Shown piece after piece: positions 8,643-18,090 of a stretch of DNA of 64,000 nt (position 1 is its first letter; every line of letters starts with the position of its first letter). Location: assembly GCA_031556475.1 (NCBI GenBank), contig JAVBSY010000052.1, positions 1-64,000 on the forward strand, written 5' to 3'. The stretch comes from Azoarcus sp031556475 (GTDB lineage: Bacteria > Pseudomonadota > Gammaproteobacteria > Burkholderiales > Rhodocyclaceae). The notes beneath the pieces were generated by a model. That model did no database searches. It was given only the letters and a program-made list of their open reading frames with translations, and had not been told where the DNA came from. Position numbers and translations under genes: made by a program.

Positions 8643-9677
8643 TCAGCGTGGGTCCCGCTCCGCGAGACGTTGTTCGAGGGCGCGTATTCTATCCGCCATA
8701 GCGTCCAGATGGCGCAGGTGGGCGAAGTTTCTTACCCATTCCGCGTGTCCTTGCACGGGCAGATTGGCGGTATATACACCCGGGCGAGAAATCGATTTGG
8801 TCACCAGCGTGCCGGCTGAAATGACGACATCGTCGGCTATCCTGAGATGCCCTATGATACCGGCCTGGCCGCCGATTCGGCAGCGGGCGCCGATTTCGGT
8901 GCTGCCGGCAATACCGACACAGCCGGCGATGGCGGTAAAGTCGCCGATGCGCACGTTGTGGCCGACCTGGATCTGATTATCCAGTTTGACCCCGTTGCCG
9001 ATCACGGTATCGTCCAACGCGCCGCGATCGATCGTCGTGTTGGCGCCAATTTCCACGTCGTCGCCGATGACGACCCGCCCGGTCTGGGGGATTTTCAGCC
9101 AGGAACCGTCAGCCTCGCGCGCGAAACCGAAGCCGTCCGAGCCGATCACGGCCCCCGCGTGGATAACGCAATCGCACCCGATGACACAACCCGGATACAC
9201 CGTGACGCGCGGCGCCACGCGTGTGCCGGCACCAATCCTGGCACCGGCGCCGATGTAGCTTCCCGCCCCGATGGACACGCCCGCGCCGATTTCAGCCCCT
9301 GCCTCGACAGTGGCCCCGGCCGCCACCTCCACCGAGGAAGGGACGACGGCCTCGACGGCCGCGAGCGGATGCACGCCGGCCACGGCTGGCGGCGGTGGAT
9401 TGAACAGCCTGGCAACCTTGGCGAAGTAAAGATAGGGATCGCTCGCGACGATGAGCGGGCGCCCGTCGGACGAGCCGTGCCTGCCACGCTCGGCACTCCC
9501 GACGATAACCGCGCTGGCGCGGCACGATTTCAAACGCGCGGAATACTTCGGATTGGACAGAAAGGAAAGATCACCCTCCTGTGCCTGATCCAGCGTGGCC
9601 ACGCGACGAACGGTCACACGACCGTCGCCCACGACCTCCCCACCCAAACGCGCAACCAACTCATCGAGGCTGTACAT
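8643..9677 (-). CDS. lpxD: UDP-3-O-(3-hydroxyacyl)glucosamine N-acyltransferase
   Basis: Third step of lipid A synthesis, N-acylation of UDP-3-O-acylglucosamine. The 344-residue protein has an N-terminal uridine-binding domain (about 1-100), many hexapeptide repeats of a left-handed beta helix (about 105-310), and a short C-terminal helix. The catalytic-histidine block CVIHAGAVIGSDGFGFA and the motif GRVVIGDDVEIGANTTIDRG are typical. It sits 24 bp downstream of the skp gene and 5 bp upstream of fabZ. Confidence 0.97.
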   Translation of the reverse strand: MYSLDELVARLGGEVVGDGRVTVRRVATLDQAQEGDLSFLSNPKYSARLKSCRASAVIVGSAERGRHGSSDGRPLIVASDPYLYFAKVARLFNPPPPAVAGVHPLAAVEAVVPSSVEVAAGATVEAGAEIGAGVSIGAGSYIGAGARIGAGTRVAPRVTVYPGCVIGCDCVIHAGAVIGSDGFGFAREADGSWLKIPQTGRVVIGDDVEIGANTTIDRGALDDTVIGNGVKLDNQIQVGHNVRIGDFTAIAGCVGIAGSTEIGARCRIGGQAGIIGHLRIADDVVISAGTLVTKSISRPGVYTANLPVQGHAEWVRNFAHLRHLDAMADRIRALEQRLAERDPR

Positions 9678-9701
9678 AGGGCAGCGGAGGAATAATGTGC
9701 C

Positions 9702-10205
9702 TTATTTGGCTTCGGACAGGGCCTTGACGACTTTGTCCGTGATATCGATGCGCGGGCTGGCGTACACCGCTTCCTGGAAGATGATGTCGAACTTTTCAGC
9801 CTCGGCGATCTGCTTCACCGTTTTGTTCGCCTTGTCGAGCACCGAAGCCAGTTCCTCATTACGGCGCTGGTTGAGATCCTCGCGGAATTCACGCTGTTTG
9901 CGCTGGAAATCGCGGTTCAGATCGTTGAACGCGCGCTCCTTGATGCGCCGGTCGGCCTCCGCCATCGACGTGCCACTACGCTCCATTTCCTCCTGCATCG
10001 CCTGCAAGTCCTTGGCCATGCGCTGGATGTCCTGATCACGCTTTTCAAATTCCTTTTCCAGCCGCTGCTGGGCGCGCACGGCCGGTGCGGCTTCGCGCAT
10101 GAGGCGATCCGAATTGACGAAGCCGATCTTGGTCTCCGCTGCGGCATTCTGAGCGGCAATACCAAGCACGACGGCGATGAAAACAGAGAGAGCGCTGACT
10201 TTCAC
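9702..10205 (-). CDS. skp: OmpH/Skp-family periplasmic chaperone
   Basis: Periplasmic holdase that keeps unfolded outer-membrane proteins soluble on the way to the BAM complex. The 167-residue protein begins with a signal peptide of about 23 residues ending in AQNAAA, followed by ETKIGFVNSDRLMREA, the usual Skp strand. A long charged coiled-coil region then runs through about residue 140, with DLNRDFQRKQREFREDLNQR. It lies directly behind bamA, the standard arrangement, with 41 bp between the two. Confidence 0.95.
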   Translation of the reverse strand: MKVSALSVFIAVVLGIAAQNAAAETKIGFVNSDRLMREAAPAVRAQQRLEKEFEKRDQDIQRMAKDLQAMQEEMERSGTSMAEADRRIKERAFNDLNRDFQRKQREFREDLNQRRNEELASVLDKANKTVKQIAEAEKFDIIFQEAVYASPRIDITDKVVKALSEAK

Positions 10206-10246
10206 TGAAGCCTCCGGAGCAACTGTATTTATAGATGTTAAAGCGA

Positions 10247-12535
10247 TCAGAACACGGTGCCCAACTGGAACTGGAATCGCTGGATATCATCGTCCTTCTT
10301 GGCGTTCAGCGGGAAACCCAGACTGAACTTGAGCGGACCGACCGGCGAAGTCCACGAGAACGCCAAGCCACTACTGTAGCGCAAGTCGCCGAAGTTGATA
10401 TCCTGTTCCTCGCCCCACACCTGACCGGCATCGAAGAACGCGGAAACGCGGAAGGAGCGGTCGGTGCCGGAACCGGGCAAGGGGAAATAAAACTCCGCGT
10501 TACCAACCATGCGCCGCGTACCACCCAGCGAATCGCCTTCGGTATTGCGATCGGTGCCCAGCGAGCTTTGCTCGTAGCCGCGCACCGAACCGATACCGCC
10601 AGCGTAGAAGTTCTTGTAGAACGGCATCGGCTTGTCATTGTAGCCCTTCGCGATGCCGATATCCCCATTGAGCATCAACGCGTAATCGCGCCCGATGGGG
10701 AACCAATGCTGGTACTGGTAGTTGATCTTGCCGTACTGGATATCGCCACCCGGCAACGCAACCTCGCCATATACACGCTGATAAGTCCCCTTGCGTGTGT
10801 AGATGAGGCTGTCGCGCTTATCGCGCGACCATCCGGCGCTGGCGATAATGCTATTCACCCCGCCACAATCGAAATCAATACAAAAATCCTTGTATTGCGA
10901 CGGGCTGTCCGCATATGTGGTGATGCGCGTGCGATCGGCAACCAAGCCGAAATTGATCTGATCGTCCTCGGCGATGGGATAGCCAAGACGGAAGCCACCA
11001 CCGGTCGACACCGTCTTGTAGCGTGCGACCGAGTAGGACTCGGACGGATCGTAAGTGCGGTGGTAGATGTCCCAGCCCAGGCTGACGCCATCGACGGTGT
11101 AATACGGATCGGTGAAGGACAGTGCGTAGGTACGATTGACCTTGCTGGTATTCAAGCCCAGGACCAGCGACTTGCCGCTGCCGAACAGGTTTTGCTGCGA
11201 CACGGAGGCCGACACCACGACCTTTTCCGAACTGGAAAAGCCCGCCCCCAGCATGAGATTGCCGGTGGCGCGTTCCTTGACGTTGAAATTGACGTCGACC
11301 TGATCGGTCGTACCGGTAACGGCGGGCGTTTCGACGCTCACTTCGTCGAAGAAATTCAAGCGGTCGACGCGGGTGCGGGAGCGGTTGATCGCTTCCGCGT
11401 CATACCAGGCGCTTTCCATCTGGCGCATCTCGCGGCGTATCACCTCATCGCGCGTCTTCGTGTTGCCGCCGATATTGATGTTGCGCACATAAACCCGGCG
11501 CCCCGGATCGACGAACACGGTAAACGCGACCTCGCGCTTTTCCTTGTCCACTTCCGGCGCGGCATTGACGTTGGCGAAAGCATAGCCTTCGTTGCCCAGA
11601 CGATCGGTAATCGCCTTGGTCGTTTCCGTCAGTTTCTCGCGCGAAAAAATCTCGCCCGGCTTGATCGTGGCAAGCGCCAGGTAATCGGCCTCGGGCAAGA
11701 TCAGATCCCCGGTAAAGCGCACGCCAGTCACGGTGTATTGCTCGCCCTCGGTAATGCTGAGCGTGATGTAGATGTCTTTCTTGTCCGGCGTGATCGAAAC
11801 CTGCGTGGAATCGATGTTGAAATCCAGATAACCGCGATCGAGGTAATACGAGCGCAGCTTTTCTATGTCGGCCGACAGCTTTTGCTTCGAATACTGATCG
11901 TTCTTGGTGTACCAGGTCAGCCAGCCCGGCGTCGTAAGCTGGAACAGTTCGAGCAGATCCTCTTCCTCGAACGCCTTGGCGCCGACGATGCCGATATGAC
12001 GGATTTTGGCGACGTCGCCCTCCTCCACGGCAAAGTTGATGCTGACCCGGTTACGTTCCAGCGGCGTCACGGTCGTCGTCACCGTGGCGGCGTATTTGCC
12101 CTTGCTCAGGTATTGCCGCTTCAATTCCTGCTCGGCACGCTCCAGCAACGCACGGTCGAAAATGCGGGATTCGGCCAGGCCGATTTCGCGCAACCCTTTT
12201 CTGAGCTGGTCCTTGTCGAATTCCTTCACGCCGACAAAGTCGACCTGCGCGATGGCCGGGCGCTCGTCCACGAGCACCACCAACACGTCGTTTTCGGCCT
12301 CGATGCGGACATCGCGAAAGAACCCGGTAGCATAAAGCCCACGAATGGCCTCGGCTGCCTGCTCCTCGTCAAAACGTTCGCCGACCTTGACCGGAAGATA
12401 ACTGAATACGGTTCCCGCCTCGATGCGCTGTATCCCTTCGACACGGATATCCTTGACGACAAACGGTTCAAACGCGAACGCCGGTGCAGCGGCAAAAAGG
12501 GCCATGATGAGCCCGGGCAGGAGCTTGCGATTCAT
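10247..12535 (-). CDS. bamA: outer membrane protein assembly factor BamA
   Basis: Omp85 protein that folds and inserts beta-barrel proteins into the outer membrane. The 762-residue precursor starts MNRKLLPGLIMALF with a signal peptide cleaved after AAPAFA. Five POTRA domains occupy about residues 22-420, beginning FVVKDIRVEGIQRIEAGTVF. A C-terminal 16-strand barrel follows, with YAGGIGSVRGYEQSSLG (the VRGY/F motif of strand 6 and loop L6) and the terminal aromatic signature ending GTVF. The start at 12535 is 8 bp behind the rseP stop; upstream extension of the frame would run into rseP. Confidence 0.97.
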   Translation of the reverse strand: MNRKLLPGLIMALFAAAPAFAFEPFVVKDIRVEGIQRIEAGTVFSYLPVKVGERFDEEQAAEAIRGLYATGFFRDVRIEAENDVLVVLVDERPAIAQVDFVGVKEFDKDQLRKGLREIGLAESRIFDRALLERAEQELKRQYLSKGKYAATVTTTVTPLERNRVSINFAVEEGDVAKIRHIGIVGAKAFEEEDLLELFQLTTPGWLTWYTKNDQYSKQKLSADIEKLRSYYLDRGYLDFNIDSTQVSITPDKKDIYITLSITEGEQYTVTGVRFTGDLILPEADYLALATIKPGEIFSREKLTETTKAITDRLGNEGYAFANVNAAPEVDKEKREVAFTVFVDPGRRVYVRNINIGGNTKTRDEVIRREMRQMESAWYDAEAINRSRTRVDRLNFFDEVSVETPAVTGTTDQVDVNFNVKERATGNLMLGAGFSSSEKVVVSASVSQQNLFGSGKSLVLGLNTSKVNRTYALSFTDPYYTVDGVSLGWDIYHRTYDPSESYSVARYKTVSTGGGFRLGYPIAEDDQINFGLVADRTRITTYADSPSQYKDFCIDFDCGGVNSIIASAGWSRDKRDSLIYTRKGTYQRVYGEVALPGGDIQYGKINYQYQHWFPIGRDYALMLNGDIGIAKGYNDKPMPFYKNFYAGGIGSVRGYEQSSLGTDRNTEGDSLGGTRRMVGNAEFYFPLPGSGTDRSFRVSAFFDAGQVWGEEQDINFGDLRYSSGLAFSWTSPVGPLKFSLGFPLNAKKDDDIQRFQFQLGTVF

Positions 12536-12543
12536 GCAAATTT

Positions 12544-13911
12544 TCAGCCGGAAATAAAGCGGGTTATGTCGTTGTAGAAAGCGAATGCCATCAGCATGGC
12601 AAGGAGAAGCAGGCCAATTTGTTGGCCGATCTCCATGATACGTTCCGGGATCGGTCCGCCCTTGATAATTTCGGCCACATAATACAGTAAATGCCCTCCA
12701 TCCAGCACTGGAATGGGCAGCAGATTGAGCACACCCAGGCTGATACTGATGATGGCGATGAACTTCAGATAGTGGCCCCAACCGAGCCGCGCGGACTGGC
12801 CGGCGTAGTCGGCGATGGTCAGCGGGCCAGACAGGTTTTTCAACGACAGATCGCCGGTAATCATGCGGCCGATCATTTTCAGGCTCAGGACGCTGGATTC
12901 CCACGTCTGCCTTGCCGCCTTGACGAAACCATCGACCGGCCCGTAACTGATCGTGGCGAACATCAAATCCATGATCTCTCGCGGCGGATCGGCAATCTGA
13001 ATCCCGATCCGGCCGATACGCTGCCCCTTCTGCGTCTCGGCTTGCGGCACCACGGCAAAGTGTTGCGTTGCATCGCCACGGCGCACTTCCACATCCAGGT
13101 TACGGTCGACAGCAGCGCTCACACGGGTGACCAGATCGCCCCCTGACTCGACCGCGGTGCCGTCGATCGCCACGATGACGTCCCCAGTTTGCAAGCCCGC
13201 GCGTTCGGCAGCGCCTCCCGCCACCAAAGCACCCACCACGACGGGAATGCGCGGTCGCCACGGGCGCAGGCCGATGAGGGAAATCGGATCGTCCCGGCCG
13301 TTGTCGATGGCAATCCCGGAAAGGTCGAGCGTGCGTGTTGCGTCAGCTTCGTCCAGGGTACGCACTTGCAGCACGACCTGTTCGTTATCGAGCATGCGGC
13401 TCAGCAACAGCCAGCGCAGATCCTGCCAACTGCGCACCGCCTCGCCATTCACCGCAGTAACGAGATCGCCGTCACGCACGCCCGCGCTGACCGCCGCGCT
13501 CTGCTCAGTCGTCAACGCCAGGCGTGGGCGCAATTCATCCGAGCCGACGACGAACAGGCCCCAGTAAACAAGAACAGCCAGCAAAAGATTGGCGATCGGC
13601 CCGGCGGCAACAATCGCGAAACGCCGCCAAACGCTCTGGCGATTGAAGGCACGGGGCAGATCGGACGACGCGACTTCGCCTTCGCGTTCATCGACCATCT
13701 TGACGTAACCACCCAGCGGGAAAGCGCCGAGCGCCCACTCCGTGCCATCGCGCCCGAGACGTCGCGAAAGCAACGGCTTGCCAAACCCGATGGAGAAGCG
13801 CAGCACTTTCACGCCGCACCAACGCGCGACGAGATAGTGCCCCATCTCGTGCACCATGATCAGCAAGCCAAGCGCAACGGCAAAGGGGATGAGGTAATCG
13901 AGCAGTAACAT
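12544..13911 (-). CDS. rseP: site-2 membrane metalloprotease RseP
   Basis: Intramembrane zinc protease that cleaves anti-sigma factor RseA and signal-peptide remnants. The 455-residue protein has the zinc motif HEMGH at residues 21-25 in the first membrane helix, two periplasmic PDZ domains (the second near LQTGDVIVAIDGTAVESG), and the third zinc ligand in IPVLDGGHLLYY near the C terminus. The start ATG at 13911 overlaps the dxr stop as ATGA. A much longer frame reading back into dxr is spurious. Order dxr-rseP-bamA is conserved. Confidence 0.96.
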   Translation of the reverse strand: MLLLDYLIPFAVALGLLIMVHEMGHYLVARWCGVKVLRFSIGFGKPLLSRRLGRDGTEWALGAFPLGGYVKMVDEREGEVASSDLPRAFNRQSVWRRFAIVAAGPIANLLLAVLVYWGLFVVGSDELRPRLALTTEQSAAVSAGVRDGDLVTAVNGEAVRSWQDLRWLLLSRMLDNEQVVLQVRTLDEADATRTLDLSGIAIDNGRDDPISLIGLRPWRPRIPVVVGALVAGGAAERAGLQTGDVIVAIDGTAVESGGDLVTRVSAAVDRNLDVEVRRGDATQHFAVVPQAETQKGQRIGRIGIQIADPPREIMDLMFATISYGPVDGFVKAARQTWESSVLSLKMIGRMITGDLSLKNLSGPLTIADYAGQSARLGWGHYLKFIAIISISLGVLNLLPIPVLDGGHLLYYVAEIIKGGPIPERIMEIGQQIGLLLLAMLMAFAFYNDITRFISG

Positions 13912-15110
13912 CAGGCCACCTGACGGCGACGAATTTCCACGCGCGCGATCTCGCGCGCCCGAGTATCGGCGGCAAGCACCGACTCCAACGAATCGACTGC
14001 CACATTCCCGGCCTGTTCCAGGCAGGCCGCAATCACATCGGCGATACGGCGAAAGCCGATACGGCATTCGAGAAAAGCGGCCACCGCCTCCTCGTTCGCC
14101 GCGTTGAGCACCGCCGCCGCACCGCCGCCTTCGCGCAAAGCCTGATAAGCCAGGGCGAGGCACGGAAAGCGGGCGAAATCCGGCTGTTCGAAACTCAAAC
14201 GGCCGATCTGGCACAAATCGAGCGGACGTACACCAGCATCGATCCGCTCCGGCCAGGCCAACGCGTGCGCAATCGGTGTGCGCATATCGGGATTGCCCAA
14301 CTGCGCGATTACCGAGCCATCCACATAATCGACCATCGAATGAATCACGCTTTGCGGATGAACGACCACCTCGATGCACTCGGCGGACACGCCAAACAGC
14401 CAATGCGCCTCGATGACTTCCAGCCCCTTGTTCATCATCGTCGCCGAATCGACCGAAATCTTGCGCCCCATGACCCAGTTGGGGTGGGCACACGCCTGTT
14501 CGGGCGTCACCGTCTCCAAAAGCTCGACCGGCGTCTCGCGAAACGGGCCACCAGAAGCAGTCAACAACACGCGACGCACACCCGCGGCGGCCGGCGCGCG
14601 CGCGTAATCCGCCGGCAGCGACTGAAACACCGCATTGTGCTCGCTGTCGATCGGCAGCAGGCAAGCGCCGCTGTCGGCCACGGCATCCATGAACAAACGG
14701 CCCGACAGCACCAGGGCTTCCTTGTTGGCGAGCAATACCTTCTTGCCGGCACGCACCGCGCTCAAAGCCGGCGCCAGTCCGGCCGCGCCGACAATCGCCG
14801 CCATGACGGCGTCAACATCCTGATGGCCGGCAACCTCCACCAAGGCCTTTTCCCCACTCAAGACTTCCGTGCGGCTGCCCGCTTCGCGCAAGGCATCGGT
14901 CAAGGCCGATGCCGCCCGTGCATCGGTCATCACAGCGTAGCGCGGCGCGAAGCGCAGGCATTGCTCCAGCAATTTGGCTACCTGACTCTGTGCGGTCAGG
15001 GCGAAAAGCGCGAAACGATCCGGGTGGCGGGCCACGACATCGAGCGTACTCGCACCAATGGAGCCGGTGGCGCCGAGAACGGTAATCTGCTGGATACGCG
15101 AATGGGACAT
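13911..15110 (-). CDS. dxr: 1-deoxy-D-xylulose-5-phosphate reductoisomerase
   Basis: Second enzyme of the MEP isoprenoid pathway, forming 2-C-methylerythritol 4-phosphate with NADPH. The 399-residue protein has the NADPH loop TVLGATGSIGAST near the N terminus, the LLANKEALV block, and the catalytic region LLTASGGPFRET and NWVMGRKISVDSATMMNKGLE. The ATG at 15110 (MSHSRIQQI) fits the family; a TTG at 15140 in the same frame would overlap cdsA. It is 16 bp downstream of cdsA. Confidence 0.96.
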   Translation of the reverse strand: MSHSRIQQITVLGATGSIGASTLDVVARHPDRFALFALTAQSQVAKLLEQCLRFAPRYAVMTDARAASALTDALREAGSRTEVLSGEKALVEVAGHQDVDAVMAAIVGAAGLAPALSAVRAGKKVLLANKEALVLSGRLFMDAVADSGACLLPIDSEHNAVFQSLPADYARAPAAAGVRRVLLTASGGPFRETPVELLETVTPEQACAHPNWVMGRKISVDSATMMNKGLEVIEAHWLFGVSAECIEVVVHPQSVIHSMVDYVDGSVIAQLGNPDMRTPIAHALAWPERIDAGVRPLDLCQIGRLSFEQPDFARFPCLALAYQALREGGGAAAVLNAANEEAVAAFLECRIGFRRIADVIAACLEQAGNVAVDSLESVLAADTRAREIARVEIRRRQVA

Positions 15111-15126
15111 GGAAATCAGAGGGAAA

Positions 15127-15951
15127 TCAGCGCGTGACAAACCACAGGGCAGCCAATCCGGCCAGCGGCAGGGTCGAGGTCAGACTGTCGATGCGATCGA
15201 GTATGCCGCCGTGCCCGGGCAGGATCGTACCGCTATCCTTGACGCCCGCCTGGCGCTTGAGCAAGGATTCGAACAAATCGCCGATGATGCTGACCGCCGT
15301 GAATCCGATAAGCACGGGAACAAGCATGGCGAGCAACACAGCCGACGTGTTTTCCACCGCAGCAGACACGACGATACCGCCGAACGCCAACACTCCCAGG
15401 GCGGCACCGACGGCACCCTCCCACGTTTTACCGGGACTGATGCCGGGCGCGAGCTTATGCCGGCCAAACGCGCGGCCAGCGAAATAAGCCGAAATATCCG
15501 CCACCCAGACCATGGCCATCACCGCCAGCAACACCCACGGCCCCATCAGGCGCAAATGCGCCAACGCCAGCGCGGGCGGTACGAGAACGACAAAACCGAT
15601 GGCAGCGGCGGCGGCACGATGGCGCAATGTCCATTTACGCGCCAGCCAAAGCGGCATGACACATAACCAAAACAACGCGCTGGGAACATAAAACAACGCT
15701 ACCCCCGCAGGCAGCACAGCAGCGCCGCCAAGCCCCACCGCGAAGCCGGCAAGGACACACGCCGCCCCCATTGACACCGCAAAAAGCCCGCGGGAGGTTG
15801 CGGGGAAAGCCGCCAATCCGCCCCACTCCCATGCGGCCCCGGCGCAGATCAGCGCACAAAAAACCAGCCACCCTGGCGTGGGCAGCAGAAAGAGCGCGGC
15901 GAGCAGTCCAAAAAGAAGGATCAGCGCGGTAATGATTCGCGCCTTAAGCAT
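15127..15951 (-). CDS. cdsA: phosphatidate cytidylyltransferase
   Basis: Makes CDP-diacylglycerol from phosphatidic acid and CTP, the branch point of phospholipid synthesis. The 274-residue membrane protein has about seven or eight hydrophobic helices and the C-terminal CDP-diglyceride signature spanning VKDSGTILPGHGGILDRIDS. The start MLKARIITALIL at 15951 overlaps the end of uppS by 8 bp. The frame extends further upstream inside uppS, but that part is a shadow. Confidence 0.95.
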   Translation of the reverse strand: MLKARIITALILLFGLLAALFLLPTPGWLVFCALICAGAAWEWGGLAAFPATSRGLFAVSMGAACVLAGFAVGLGGAAVLPAGVALFYVPSALFWLCVMPLWLARKWTLRHRAAAAAIGFVVLVPPALALAHLRLMGPWVLLAVMAMVWVADISAYFAGRAFGRHKLAPGISPGKTWEGAVGAALGVLAFGGIVVSAAVENTSAVLLAMLVPVLIGFTAVSIIGDLFESLLKRQAGVKDSGTILPGHGGILDRIDSLTSTLPLAGLAALWFVTR

Positions 15952-16744
15952 GGCGTCCCGGTTTGGTGGAAGCCGCGGCTTCGTCGGCGGGTTTGCCCTT
16001 GAGCTGTTCGCTGGTCCGACCGAAACGTCGCTCTCGCCCTTGATACGAAGCAATGGCGTCATCCAGCGCGGCGGCATCGAAATCGGGCCACAGCTTCTCC
16101 GTGAAGTACAGCTCCGTATAGGCCAGTTGCCACAACATGAAATTGCTGATGCGCTGCTCACCACCGGTACGGATGAACAGATCGGGTTCAGGCGCGAAGC
16201 TCATCGACAACTCGGCGGCCAATTCGTCCTCGGTGAAATCGCCGCTGTGCTCGGGATTACGCGCCAACATCTTCGACACGGCCTGCATCACATCCCAACG
16301 CCCGCCGTAATTGGCCGCCACACTGAGCGAAAAACGGGTATTGCCGGCGGTCAACGCCTCCGCTTCACGGATGGCTTCCACCATTCTCGGATCGAAGCGG
16401 GACAAATCGCCGACCACACGGAAGCGGATACCGTTCTGATGCAGGCGATTGACTTCGCGCTGCAGCGACTTCATGAACAACTGCATCAGAAAGGACACTT
16501 CTTCGACCGGGCGTCGCCAGTTCTCAGAACTGAACGCGAACAGGGTCAGATACTCGACGCCCCGCTCCAGACACGCGCGAATCACGGCACGAACGGTTTC
16601 AACGCCCCGTGTATGACCTGCTACGCGCGGCAAGAAGCGCTTGCGCGCCCAGCGCCCATTGCCATCCATGATGATCGCAATGTGCCGCGGCCCCGCCACT
16701 TCGGGAATGCCACGGGTCGAACTGACGAAACCGGGATCTGCCAC
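15944..16744 (-). CDS. uppS: undecaprenyl diphosphate synthase
   Basis: Cis-prenyltransferase that makes the C55 lipid carrier for peptidoglycan and O-antigen. The 266-residue protein has the N-terminal diphosphate-binding motif IIMDGNGRWARKR with the catalytic aspartate, HTRGVETVR, the LTLFAFSSENWRRP block, and the C-terminal DLFIRTGGEQRISNF motif. It lies 45 bp downstream of frr and overlaps cdsA by 8 bp. The C-terminal tail of about 20 polar residues is a little longer than in E. coli. Confidence 0.96.
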   Translation of the reverse strand: MADPGFVSSTRGIPEVAGPRHIAIIMDGNGRWARKRFLPRVAGHTRGVETVRAVIRACLERGVEYLTLFAFSSENWRRPVEEVSFLMQLFMKSLQREVNRLHQNGIRFRVVGDLSRFDPRMVEAIREAEALTAGNTRFSLSVAANYGGRWDVMQAVSKMLARNPEHSGDFTEDELAAELSMSFAPEPDLFIRTGGEQRISNFMLWQLAYTELYFTEKLWPDFDAAALDDAIASYQGRERRFGRTSEQLKGKPADEAAASTKPGRHA

Positions 16745-16789
16745 GATCAGCCTCCTCGCGCTGGCAGGAAGGTCTTATCCGGGGACGGA

Positions 16790-17347
16790 TCAGACCTGCA
16801 TCAGCTCCTGCTCCTTCTGCGCGAGCAACTTGTCGATTTCGGCCACGTATTTGTCGGTGAACTTCTGGATATCTTCCTCGGCACGGCGCTCGTCGTCCTC
16901 GGAAATCAACTTGTCCTTGACCGCATCCTTGAGCTGCTGGTTGGCATCGCGGCGCACATTGCGCACGGCAACCTTGGCCGTTTCACCCTCGTGGCGCACG
17001 ACCTTGGTCAGATCACGGCGGCGCTCCTCGGTCAACGGCGGCATCGGCACGCGGATGATCTCTCCCATCGACGCCGGATTGAGGCCGAGATCGGAATCGC
17101 GGATGGCTTTCTCGACCTTGCCGACCATGGGCTTTTCCCACGGCTGCACGCCGATGGTGCGAGCATCGATCAGCGTGACGTTGGCCACCTGATTGATCGG
17201 CACCATGCTGCCGTAATAATCGACCATGACGTGATCGAGCAGGCCGGTATGGGCGCGGCCGGTACGTACCTTGATCAGGTCGGCCTTGAGCGCTTCGACC
17301 GATTTCTGCATCTTCTGCTCGATCGTTTTCTTGAGTTCGGGGATCAT
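16790..17347 (-). CDS. frr: ribosome recycling factor
   Basis: Splits the post-termination ribosome together with EF-G. Starting at the ATG at 17347 (MIPELKKTIEQKMQKSVEAL) the product is 185 residues, exactly the usual length. Typical blocks are DLIKVRTGRAHTGLLDHV, the PINQVANVTLIDARTIGVQPW strand region and RVPMPPLTEERRRDLTK. The frame continues upstream through pyrH, but this is not coding. It is 10 bp behind pyrH. Confidence 0.97.
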   Translation of the reverse strand: MIPELKKTIEQKMQKSVEALKADLIKVRTGRAHTGLLDHVMVDYYGSMVPINQVANVTLIDARTIGVQPWEKPMVGKVEKAIRDSDLGLNPASMGEIIRVPMPPLTEERRRDLTKVVRHEGETAKVAVRNVRRDANQQLKDAVKDKLISEDDERRAEEDIQKFTDKYVAEIDKLLAQKEQELMQV

Positions 17348-17357
17348 GCGCGAGTCC

Positions 17358-18074
17358 TCAGGAATGAACCAACGTGCCTTCGTCCTCGCCCAGCACGACG
17401 CGTTTGAGCGCACCGGGCTTGAAGATCGAAAACACGTTGATCGGCAATTTTTGATCGCGACACAAGGCAAAAGCCGTCGCATCCAGCACCGCCAGATTTC
17501 GACCGATCGCCTCATCGAAGCTGATGCGGTGATAGCGCTGCGCCTGCGGGTCTTTCTTCGGGTCGGCGGTATATACGCCATCGACCTTGGTCGCCTTGAG
17601 CACGATCTGGGCGCCGATCTCGGCACCGCGCAGGGCGGCGGCGGTATCGGTGGTAAAAAACGGGTTGCCGGTGTCGGCAGCGAAAATCACTACCCGCCCC
17701 TCTTCGAGATGACGGATGGCACGGCCACGAATGTAGGGCTCCACGACCTGATCGATGCGCAACGCAGACTGTACGCGCGCCTCGACATCGCTGCGGCGCA
17801 TCGCGTCGGCCAGCGCAATCGCGTTCATGACCGTGGCAAGCATGCCCATGTAATCGGCGGTGGCCCGGTCCATGCCGGAAGCCGCCCCCTTCATGCCACG
17901 AAAAATGTTGCCGCCACCGATCACCACACCAACCTGTACGCCGAGACGAACCACTTCGGCGATCTCGGAAACGATGCGGGCGATCACATCCTCGTTGATG
18001 CCATAGGCATCATCACCCATCAGAGCCTCGCCCGAGAGCTTGAGCAGGATGCGCTTGTACGCGGCGGCGGACAT
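17358..18074 (-). CDS. pyrH: UMP kinase
   Basis: Phosphorylates UMP to UDP; hexameric bacterial enzyme of the amino acid kinase fold, unrelated to eukaryotic UMP kinases. From ATG at 18074 the protein is 238 residues, beginning with the phosphate loop YKRILLKLSGEALMG. GVVIGGGNIFRG and the GTGNPFFTTDTAAALR-like stretch (here ADTGNPFFTTDTAAALRG) are hallmark blocks. It lies between tsf (16 bp) and frr (10 bp), the universal bacterial order. Confidence 0.97.
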   Translation of the reverse strand: MSAAAYKRILLKLSGEALMGDDAYGINEDVIARIVSEIAEVVRLGVQVGVVIGGGNIFRGMKGAASGMDRATADYMGMLATVMNAIALADAMRRSDVEARVQSALRIDQVVEPYIRGRAIRHLEEGRVVIFAADTGNPFFTTDTAAALRGAEIGAQIVLKATKVDGVYTADPKKDPQAQRYHRISFDEAIGRNLAVLDATAFALCRDQKLPINVFSIFKPGALKRVVLGEDEGTLVHS

Positions 18075-18090
18075 TTTTTGACAGGCCTCG

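Noticed and set aside
10235..12577. 780-codon plus-strand open frame
   Set aside because: It is exactly antisense to bamA, is not like any family, and reflects GC-rich codon use of the real gene.
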